From assembly GCA_949775045.1 (NCBI GenBank), contig OX459105.1:16691353-16755352 (forward strand): 64,000 bases of DNA, read 5' to 3'. The DNA comes from Metridium senile. Taxonomy: Eukaryota > Cnidaria > Anthozoa > Actiniaria > Metridiidae. Shown here one piece after another: positions 12,601 to 21,555 of this stretch; within the stretch, counting starts at the first letter, position 1, and each line of letters opens with the position of its first letter. The notes beneath the pieces were generated by a model. That model had not been told where the DNA came from, ran no database searches, and saw only the letters and a program-made list of their open reading frames with translations. The position numbers and the translations under genes are program-made.

Positions 12601-14639
12601 TGATAATATTATTAGTGAGCAGGGAATTATGTCTGGTGCAAACTGTTAATGTCTTGTCTTTCACTAACAGTCCAACAGGTCGAATTCCTGGTGATTCCAT
12701 GCCGATGCCATGTGTTAATAGAGTTTGTTTGAAGTGTTGTTCTTTCACTTGCTACAAGAGCTAAAAAAAACTATCATATACTTGTTGTGATGGTGTAACT
12801 GCAATGCAATGTTCTCATGTTTGACTTGTCTTTTTCTTTTCAGTTTGGACGAAAGAAGAAGAATTATAAAGCTCGAAGCACACAAATAGTGAGTTTTTTT
12901 CTTAAATACGTCCTAAATAAAACATCTTGAAAAATACCATTATTGAATGAATGAGCTCTTTGTTCAATGAGAGTGGCACAAAATGGTGTATAGACTAATA
13001 GAGCTGTTGTAATTTGTGTAAAATAGAAAGAAGAAAAACCTGTAGTACAAAACCTTGAAGAAGAAGAAGAGGATGATGAAGATGGAGATCTATCAAAATA
13101 CGACTTAGATGAAGACGAGGTACCTGGTTTATTTTGTAGCCAAATGTTGACAGATTCCTCGGTGTAATGATAATTGATATTTTTCTATCGTTGTTGATGA
13201 TGATTGATGATGATGATTATGATGATGAAGATAATAATGATGATCACAGTGATGATAGTAATGATGATGTTGATAATGTTGTTAATGATTTTGGTGATGA
13301 TAATAATGCTTATATGATAATAATGACAGTGATGATATAAATATTCAATGTTGTATTCAATTAATGATGGCAATGGTAAGATATTGTGTTCTTTTAAAGG
13401 ATGATGACGATGATGATGTAGATCTTTCCAAGTATGCTTTGGATGACTCAGATGAAGACACCAACACCCCCAAGAAAAAGGGCCGGTAAAACACCATGTC
13501 AACGATGCATACAGATTGTCAACAATCTAAAAGGATTTGAGAGACACTATATTAGTTGATCCTGCTAAAACACCTATACCAAATTCCCTATTTATATGTT
13601 TTAAACAACAATAGTCCACTTTGATATTTTGGTTGAATGTGATCATACTCAAAGGAAACTGGCTCCAAGTAAACCTTGTGCATGATCAATCAACCAAAAT
13701 ATTGTATGTATTCTATTTTGAACTAAGAACATATTTGTATTGGGTAAGTTATGTGAACCAGTTATGTGTATGGATGTACATACACTAATAGTTTTTGAAA
13801 TCAGAACATACCTGTCATCTTGACATGTTTTAGTTGTTGGTACAGTGAAAATAATTTCATGTTGCAGATCTAGGTCCAGATCATCTTCACGATCAGGATC
13901 CACATCTCCCAAAAGCAAGAAAAGACGTAGCAGCTCTTCATCGTCAAGTCGGTCAAGATCCCAGTCCCGTTCATCTCACTCTAGTTCAACTAGATCAAGT
14001 TCATCTTCGTCAAGTTCTTCCTCTCAATCCAGGGGCCGAAGTAGAAGCAAAAACAACTCTAGGTCAAGGTCACCTAGACACAGGAGGTTTGACTTGTAAA
14101 AATATCACAATACAATGATAATAATAACTGATATGGTTGTGATAACGGTGATAACACACTGATACTTCACTCTATACATGAATGAATGCTGACGTCATAT
14201 TATTCATCATAAAATTATCAGTCACGTTTTGTGTAAGTTTATGCAGAAAATCTTATCTTTCATGAGTGCAAGGAGAGTAAAGTTCCAGGCTTCTGCTAAG
14301 TAACTGCCCCTTGGTTTTGTCACACAACACTTGCGTAACAACACTTAGGGGCAGCTGCATTGCAGGGTACTGCCGTTTTCATCTTTCTGCAAACTCAGAC
14401 ATTCCTACAGCCAGTTGTGAAATACGTTTTTGGCTGCTGCTAATTAGTCGGCACCTTTAATGTTTTTGATTGATGGTAGACAAAAACGTATATTTTGCAA
14501 CTAACTGTTGAAATGTCTGAGTTCGCAGAAAGTCGAAAACCGCAGTAATGGGACATTGACTTACAATATTGTCAACATGATGATCTCAACCAAATTTGTA
14601 TTGTATTCCAGGAGGTCAGGATCAAAGGAAAGAAAATGA
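9607..14639 (+). CDS. ZRANB2: ZRANB2-like zinc-finger SR splicing protein, 10 exons
   Basis: Nuclear splicing regulator whose two RanBP2-type zinc fingers bind single-stranded RNA with a GGU core. Exons: 9607-9662, 9738-9796, 11192-11297, 11563-11645, 12172-12251, 12844-12888, 13027-13119, 13400-13485, 13868-14086, 14612-14639 (855 nt, 284 aa). Finger 1 is SDGDWSCSDE plus CGNVNFARRTSCNRC; finger 2 is DWICSQCGNVNWARRNTCN. GLGGGYNERGTVEY, the linker conserved in ZRANB2, follows, then the doubled acidic DLSKYDLDEDE / DLSKYALDDSDED motifs, then an RS domain. The last junction uses a weak donor (GTTTGA). Without that splice the frame runs on to stop at 14099, giving 279 aa ending RFDL. The RS tail is shorter than in vertebrates. 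Confidence 0.9.
10190..10485. mobile_element. Foldback element in ZRANB2 intron 2
   Basis: GGCCGTACAGGAAAATATTT pairs with AAATATTTTCCCGTACGGCC around a GC-richer centre (GTACGGGCC...GGTCCGAAC), with CCGTAAAAGCACGTACAG further out. MITE-like; no related second copy recognised here. Confidence 0.6.
10895..11065. mobile_element. Short foldback, ZRANB2 intron 2
   Basis: AGGGCTCAAAATAGCTGCCA at the left and AAATTTTTTTCCTATTTCGAGCCCT at the right form imperfect inverted ends with GGCCAAAT repeated internally. Confidence 0.5.
11310..11425. mobile_element. Dispersed element B fragment
   Basis: GGAAACTTGTGAGTAAACTAG, AATGAAATTTGTAACACCGT and AAAAAATGTTGACTTAACTT match the family seen at 4765 and 37810. 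Truncated copy in ZRANB2 intron 3. Confidence 0.65.
11770..12125. mobile_element. Dispersed element B, two tandem partial copies
   Basis: The block from TAGAAACTAGCGAGTAAACT to GTAACACCGTAAAAAATAG is followed at once by a second copy starting ATAGAAACTGGCGAGTAAAC. A self-complementary core GACGTTTCGAGCTTTAGCCC and a flipped half come after it. It lies in the ZRANB2 intron between exons 11563-11645 and 12172-12251. Confidence 0.7.
12345..12537. mobile_element. Foldback element E, copy 1
   Basis: TAGACCTCTTTACCTCTGTA at the left and GGTAAAGAGGTCTATTGA at the right are inverted. The interior GTATGCAAATTGCCCATTTC also occurs in copies at 43688-43870 and 53190-53365. It lies just downstream of ZRANB2 exon 12172-12251. 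Confidence 0.7.
13195..13375. repeat. GAT/TGA trinucleotide tract, ZRANB2 intron
   Basis: Interrupted GATGATGAT...AATGATGATG tract, with GAT on the gene's sense strand, beginning about 75 nt after the donor of exon 13027-13119. Confidence 0.85.
14340..14570. mobile_element. Foldback element F, copy 1
   Basis: CTTTCTGCAAACTCAGACATT pairs with AATGTCTGAGTTCGCAGAAAG, and TTTTTGGCTGCTGCTAAT lies in the interior. A second copy is at 59995-60185. If the final ZRANB2 splice is used, this lies in the last intron. Confidence 0.7.
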
Positions 14640-15109
14640 TGGCTTATGCTGTTGGGAGGGGTCAAGTAAGTTGGGGGTGTAGAATGGCACAAATACTGCC
14701 TGACACTGAGAAGCTTAGTCTAGATTGTTATTGTTTGTGTACGGTAGAGCTCTATCATCTTACAAACAGGATCTGTTGATTTGTTCCAAAGTGTGTCTGG
14801 TTTGCATGTGAGAATAACTAGTACAATGTATTACATTGAACTTGTTGGACATAAATTGGACAACCCTCCACAACTAATCAACATTTCAACAAAGTGTAGA
14901 GAAGAGAACAGTGTAAAATTCACCTCCTTTCATAATTTTGTGACCACTGAGGTTCAAATGCCAGCATGAAAGAGGTGGGTTTATGCTGCTGCCATTTGAT
15001 ATTTTGATTGACAGTAGTCATAGTTAATAGTTCCCAGTCCCCTCTATTAACTAGTGAAAAACAACTTTTGGAGTCTGATCTTGATGGCCGTGTAATTATA
15101 ATTTTGAAA

Positions 15110-15372
15110 GATGCTGTAACTTCAAAAAAAAAATACAAAATACAAAGCTTTATCTACAAATGTGTGGCAATTCAAACAAGTTTTATTGCAAGAGGTACCC
15201 CACTACATAACGATTATGTTTAGCAAGAGAAAAATCTTTAAAGGTGCTGTAACTTCAAAAGGATTACATCATACAAAGCTTTTATATAGAATGTGTGGAA
15301 AATAAGTTTTATTCCAAGAGGTACCATCACCTAACGATTATGTTTAGCAAAGAGAAGAATCTTGAATATAAG
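15110..15372. repeat. Two-copy tandem duplication, about 130 bp
   Basis: GATGCTGTAACTTCAAAA...GAGGTACC...ACGATTATGTTTAGCA occurs twice, at 15110-15236 and about 15243-15372, with moderate divergence. It lies in the ZRANB2-H4 intergenic region (14640-16006). I see no gene in that stretch apart from a possible ZRANB2 3' UTR; AATAAA at 15691-15696 could be its distal poly(A) signal. Confidence 0.6.
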
Positions 15373-15964
15373 ATGATGGAGTTCTAGTGTACATTCCTCT
15401 TCATCCTTTACTAACAACAACTCCTTCACAAGTTGCTTTTCAGGCCTTCACAAGACTACCTATCAAGTTTCTAACATAATTTAGCTGATTTTCGAGAAAA
15501 CAAATAGATCCTTTTGAAATGAAAGCGTGGCAATATAAATCAACAGATTTTTGGTGAAAAAGAATCAAGTAACAGTAATGGTGACAACACTGCTGAGACA
15601 ACGGCGATATGGGAGATGACCCTTGTATTCAAAGAGAAATCTGAATCAATGGTACAAGTTTATACAACACTGTAACTTTTCTTATGCCATAATAAAAGCG
15701 TTTCACTTATAACTATTGTATGTTCTTGGCGTAAATAACTATTGAAAGCGATTCAGTTGTGTGACTGAAGCGAAAAACCTTCGCGCGTTTTATGTAGATT
15801 GTTTCAGCTGTGTCAATTTTGCGCGCGAAAAAAATCGTGTGATTCCATGGAAAATATTAAAATACAATGGTATTTTTATTATCCATAGCGAAACGCAGAA
15901 TATTACGATGTGAAAGTGAAATACAATTAGCATTATTTGATCATTCACTTTTGAAAATGTGGGT

Positions 15965-15980
15965 GGCTTCGAAAGAAGCC
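15965..15980 (-). promoter_or_regulatory. Histone mRNA 3' stem-loop
   Basis: On the minus strand GGCTTCTTTCGAAGCC is followed by ACCCA: a perfect 6-bp stem, a 4-nt loop and the cleavage-side ACCCA. It lies 26 bases past the H4 stop. This is the SLBP-bound 3' end of replication-dependent histone mRNAs, so the H4 transcript is expected to be non-polyadenylated and S-phase regulated. Confidence 0.93.
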
Positions 15981-16006
15981 GTTGGTGTTGAAGATCGTAG
16001 AACAAC

Positions 16007-16363
<357 letters not shown>

Positions 16364-16398
16364 TCAGTGATAGATTTATGATTCGATGTTGCCTCGAG

Positions 16399-16408
16399 TT
16401 TATATATA
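16399..16408 (-). promoter_or_regulatory. H4 TATA box
   Basis: The minus strand reads TATATATAAA about 80 bases upstream of the H4 ATG, leaving room for a short 5' UTR. Inverted CCAAT motifs (ATTGG in the plus strand, near 16478) lie about 75 bases further upstream, a usual histone-promoter layout. Confidence 0.7.
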
Positions 16409-17034
16409 ACACAAACTTACCTCAAAGGAACTAGGTCCTCATGATAATATGCAAATACTTTCAGAAAATATTCTTGATTGGTTGATTAAAGTAACGCGCG
16501 CGCCAATCATCATCGAGAATTTCCTTAATTCCACCAATCACAGCGAAGCGTTCTTTTGACTTCTGATCCTAGATGAGCTTCAAGCTCGCATGTTTTTTAA
16601 AAACGTTCTAAAGCTCTAGATTTTGTCGATTTTGTCGTCAACGAAGGGCCAGTTTATGTTTTTTTCGAACACTTTAGACTTAATGCAAAATATATTATCT
16701 ATTAAAGCTATGATATTGGTGAAAAAAGAAGTTTTGACGCCAAAATATGGCATTCTATTTTTGATCCGAAATCGTGAAATGTTTTTTTCGCTAAGAAAAT
16801 AATCATATATTATGATTTTAGTAGTCCGATCTATTTTTTATCGTTTTACTTTGACGTCCCTCAATATTTATTGATTTCCAATCTTTAATTTTTTGATTAA
16901 AAAGGGACATTTTCTTACCAACCTTCTCTCTGTTACACTCTGAGGAGAAGGGAGGGGTATAGCTGCAGGTGTGAAAAGGAAGATTTCCACTGGCTTAAAA
17001 TACCTATATTTACACACAACTTAGAATTAAAACA

Positions 17035-17212
17035 TACACCTTATTCCAATATGGCGACCTTTTGTTCCATTGGCCCTTGTTGCCTCACTCTCATGAAATT
17101 ATTCTTTTGTCTTTGGCTTGAGTGAATTTAAAAGAAAAGAATAATTTCATGAGAACGAGACATCAAGGGCCAGTCAGTCAGCCATTTTGGAAGAAGGTGT
17201 ATAGGAGACACT
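17035..17212. mobile_element. Foldback element between H4 and membrane-protein gene
   Basis: ACACCTTATTCCAATATGGC at the left pairs with GCCATTTTGGAAGAAGGTGT at the right; internally TTGGCCCTTG...CATGAAATTATTCTTT pairs with AAGAATAATTTCATGAG...AAGGGCCA. Confidence 0.65.
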
Positions 17213-17514
17213 TGTTTGACACTTTTTTAGTACAGCAAATGGCATAACAAAGATATAAACAATAATTGACAAGTGAAAGTTGCCTTCTCACAAATATCAA
17301 AGTTTTATTGAAGATTTATTTAATTTATTTTCTAAAATATCTACATGTACACCTCTATTTAATTACAAAGTATAAAAAGGTCTGCTTATTAGTAGAGCAA
17401 AATTTCTAAAACCTTGAAATAAAAACAATATATGCATAACAGCGCGATGCGCCTTACCCTGCCAACCTAATTAAAGTTGTGTACAAGTTAACCAATAAGA
17501 AAGCGAGAATTTTA

Positions 17515-17640
17515 CCTTACTATAAAAGACACGCCGGGTGACAAACGATAAACACTTTGAAATGTTCAAAGCGAAGACAAGAGTGAAGTGTATAAGTGGC
17601 TGAAAAACCTCCAAGGATGTCTAAGTGTGAAAAGGTGTAG
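17515..17640 (+). promoter_or_regulatory. Possible TATA-containing promoter of unknown transcript
   Basis: TACTATAAAAGACACGCC at 17518 resembles a core promoter on the plus strand, but only very short open frames follow and no histone or other protein is recognised. Apart from the foldbacks, the 16319-18370 interval holds nothing else I can identify. The call rests on the TATA motif alone. Confidence 0.2.
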
Positions 17641-17884
17641 CAAATACAATTTTAAAAATTGAAACTTTTGAACGCTAAGATAACTTGTACAAAACTTTAG
17701 TTTGGTGGCCACGGTAAGGCGTGTTATGCTGTAATGGTTTTTATTTAGGGATTATTTATAATCAGTATCAGGTAATATACTAAACCAGAAATTAACAGCA
17801 TGCAAAAGGAAACAAATTTTATACATTGTTACACCTTTGTTGTTCATGATCTTTTTATATTTACAACTTTTCAATATGTCTACC

Positions 17885-18237
17885 ACAGGTAGCCCAAGCT
17901 GTCTGTCTGTGGTTTCATATAAGCGTTTTATATGGGAGAATATATGGCGGTTTTAAAAATAAACAAAATTTATATAAATAAATTAAAATAAAAAACGAAT
18001 ATTGAAATAAAAAAAATGTTCATCTCTCATCAAGGGAGGATCAATTGTTTAATACTCGCTCAATACTGCTCCAAATGGCTTGAAACTTCACAAGAAGTCA
18101 AAGTAAAACATAAGAAACAAGCATGTACGTTTATTTTTATTATCTATACGCATTTTGTATATTGTTAAAAATGCCTAATATTCTCCCATAGAATGCTTAT
18201 ACGAAACCATAGACAGATAGCTTGGGATACCTGTGTA
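17885..18237. mobile_element. Long foldback, about 350 bp
   Basis: GGTAGCCCAAGCTGTCTGTC and GGTTTCATATAAGCGTTTTATATGGGAGAATAT at the left pair with ATATTCTCCCATAGAATGCTTATACGAAACC and GACAGATAGCTTGGGATACC at the right (quoted arms match in blocks, not perfectly). MITE-like, just downstream of the membrane-protein gene. Confidence 0.7.
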
Positions 18238-18370
18238 TCTACAGAAATGGTTGCTATTTCAGTGGTAGGTTGTCCTAATTATCAATGTTCAACCATCTTT
18301 TGTGCAACTAAATCAACAATTTAAATATTTATATATAAACATATTATTTACAGTGTTATTTTACAGTTCT

Positions 18371-21238
18371 TTATAGTGTTACATAAGAACTTTTAGATGA
18401 CTTTTGATTGGTATCTTTCTGAGGAGCAGACTTAGGTCTTTTCACCATTTCCTTTGGATATCCACCATAGTTGATTTGACCAGGAAGTGAGGTTGTAGAT
18501 GAGAAGGAATCTGGAAATAAGAATAAAGCCAACATTAACCCTTTAATTTCTCAAAGTATTGTGTAAAATAGATAACAACATATAAGGAATGGGGGAGGGG
18601 AGGTAGGGGGGTGAGCAAGCATGAGCAAAACCTGTTTTGTAAATATTGATTTGAACACATGAAGTATAGAAGCTTCTCACTATTGTTCCCAGTTCCCCCA
18701 TAAGGTAATGTCCAGAATGGCCCACAAAATATTTAAGTGGAATGCTGGATGCATGATCTGGCAATTTGTGGTAGCACATTTGCCGATGCCAGCCAAGCAA
18801 TACAATAATATTATTGTACAGCGGGATTGGGAATTTGAAAAAAGGGTAGTAGTGGCAAGAAAGAGGGGAAACTCTATTATGGACCATAAAAGTACTAAGT
18901 CGAAAATATGCATAAAGTTTATTGCTGTAGGAATTGCCCCATATAAGTGCTACAAATTATTACCTGAAGGGGAGCTTTCTTTTGCTGAAGACGATTCCTG
19001 GGTAGAACGCAATGAGCCAACTGAGTGGGCTTTTACATCGTTGTTTGGTTTGTGACCCTCTTCCCATGTATCAACCTCGTCAAGAAGTTTGTCAACACTA
19101 TCAACTCTTGAAGTATAAGAAGTTCCTGGACGGCTTCCTGAACTGGAAGTAGTACCATACATATCAGTATCATAGTGATCTTTTGTGCCATAAATACTGT
19201 CCCAGTCAACAGAGGTGCCACTACTAAAGGTTGACAGAGGACGTACTGCAGCTTTTTCAAGACTCTTGTGCACTTTCTTCTCAACTTCATAACGTATCTT
19301 ATCACACCGACCATTCACAAATGCACCCAAGACATACATCTTTAGCAACATTCGTTTCTTTACAGGGTCCATGAGGATGAAGTCGTGTTCACGTTGGTCA
19401 AGCCGTTTACGCATTTGAGGCATCAGCTTCATAAATTCCTTGGCAGTTTCACGCACTGACTTCTTGACAGACTGAGAGAACATGGATAAGGGTGATAACG
19501 CTCTGTGCGCTTCAATTAACTCATCAAGCAAGTCCCATAATGATTCAAAGGTGGGGTCTTCCAGGTATTCAGCCTCTCGGCAGTACGCATTGATGACATG
19601 AATCTGTCTTTCTATTTCGTGTACTGGAGCAAAGATAGGTGTACTGGACAAAGCTTTCTCAAGGATATGACGGCCTCTGAGTACAGCTCTCATGTATTTC
19701 TTTGTCTCTTTATCCATATCGCTTATGCCATCTCTTGACAGTGTAGGCCATAATGGTTTCTTGAACCCAACGACTTGGAAGTATCGCAGTAGTAGATATA
19801 TTACCCATCCAATAGCAACAGCCAGCCAAATGCTATTCAATGTTACAAGGGCATAGTATGGATATGGGTGGACAACCAGTGAATTGACAGCATCACTGGA
19901 AAGTCTATTTTGTTCTATCACACAGCCAAAGTAAGCATTGCCAGCATTGACTAAGAAGCAGAAAACAATCATGAAGTTAAATGGAGTTACTCTGAATGGT
20001 GGTGATCTTAGCATGATGATGATTAACAGTGACAATAAGAACCCCATTCCTCCTCCTGAGATATCGAGAGTGTATGCACCAAATGCTACCAATACCAAGA
20101 AGAACTTAGGAAGAAGAATGTCCAGTTTGACGCTAAATACCAACATGACCAATTCCTTTATGGCTTTCCAGATAAACCATAATATGTATGCTCTAAACCG
20201 TGAGATTGGAGGCTTTGCGACACTTGATGTCAACATCACAAAGACAATGATAACAAACAGGCCAGCGATACTGACATTAAGTGCCAACTTGAGGCTGAAT
20301 GAACTGGTAGGATAGAATGTTAGTCCACTGTAGAAACATAAGAGGAAGAACTTTAGGTAGAAGATGATTGGTCTGTAGTAGATCCACATTCTTCTGAAGG
20401 ATGAGAAGAGATGGAACTGTCCAACCGCCCACAGGATATCAAGACCTTGGTTGTACTCAGATTCTTTGAGTTGTAAGTAACCTTCATGTTTCTCAGGATC
20501 AAATGAGATCACTTGTCCTCTCGTCTTTCTTATAAGATTGATGGGATACACAACAAATACCATGACGGCAATAACCATTGCCACTGCAACGTAGACATAG
20601 TGTGGCATAGTCCAGCATTGTACATTATTATCAACATTCCAGACTAAAGCATTGCTCTGATCTGTATGACAGTGGAATACCCTTGCAATAACAATGCCAA
20701 CAGGAAGACAGCCGAGTTGTGCTGCCACACAAAATACTCTCTTCAACCTTGCAACGTGAAGAAGCAAGTACAGAGGTCTTTTCACTTTTAAATGTATATA
20801 TGTACCAAGAAATGCTAGACATGTAACGAAGAATAAAACAGCCCACGCCATAAAATATGGCTGATAGCCAAAGGGAAGGCTTGCACTTTTAACATAACTT
20901 GTCGTCGAGCCAGTGTAGGCACCGGAGTTGACTTTGACAAACTCCCAGACGTCCAAGTTGATCAGAAATACATAATAAACATGTTTTATAAAATCAAATG
21001 GATATCCCCATCGCTCTGACATCGCCAGAATTAAAGCAAAGATTTGTAAATGTTGTATTATTAAAATAACTGCATCAGAAACCCATAAAGTAATTCCATG
21101 GTGGTTGAATGTTTCTTCTGCGACACTGTCTTCATCTTCGTCATCTTCTACGTCCATTAAAACAACTTTCTGCGGCTCAATCAGCAAAGCTATCTCGTCA
21201 GTAGGTTTATCTTTCAACCTTCTGTTTAGAAGAGCCAT
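18371..21238 (-). CDS. Large multipass membrane protein, unrecognised family
   Basis: I do not recognise this gene. Exons are 21238-18964 and 18510-18371 (2415 nt, 804 aa). The first exon reaches a stop at 18950 if unspliced, but CAG/GTAATA at 18964/18963 splices to an open second exon ending SSYVTL. An acidic stretch at 29-42 is followed by about 10-12 hydrophobic segments between residues 49 and 485, e.g. 49-73, 128-150, 166-187, 211-234, 290-336, 374-411, 419-438, 461-485. A cytosolic-looking tail of about 315 residues contains basic and acidic helices and a Ser/Thr-rich end. The early segment (LQIFALILAMSERWGYPF) recalls the membrane module of large invertebrate/protist TRP-like surface proteins, but this is inference. 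Divergent from HYI, 318 bp apart. Confidence 0.8.
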
Positions 21239-21555
21239 CTGTGGTTAGAAATTCTCACAAAATCGTGTAGGATTCACGAAGTTAAGGAGGCTTCTTTTGA
21301 AATTATTTGTCTTGGCAATTTTGGAATGAACCACATGACTGGCGTTACCATGGCTTCTATTTAGGGTAAATTTTACCATATAAGGACATTTACGTCAAAG
21401 CATATTTTATAAATATTCATAAAGGATTGCGTTATTCGTGACACATTACGATATTCAAGCTGATTGATAAGCGTAGTAGATTTGGTGTTTATAAACATGC
21501 TTCTCTCTCATGTGTTCTAGAATTTGTGCATTTTACTCAAGAAAAACGGTCAGAA
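21239..21555. promoter_or_regulatory. Divergent membrane-protein/HYI promoter interval
   Basis: 317 bases between opposed start codons, with no clear TATA box for either gene. Bidirectional use is inferred from spacing. Confidence 0.45.

Noticed and set aside
18950..18963. Stop codon at 18950 as the true end of the membrane protein
   Set aside because: A good donor (CAG/GTAATA) precedes it, and a second exon (18510-18371) continues the frame with matching phase. Transcript data could still show both forms.
18708..20315. Open frames on the plus strand opposite the membrane protein
   Set aside because: They are shadows of the long minus-strand coding exon, and no family resemblance is seen.
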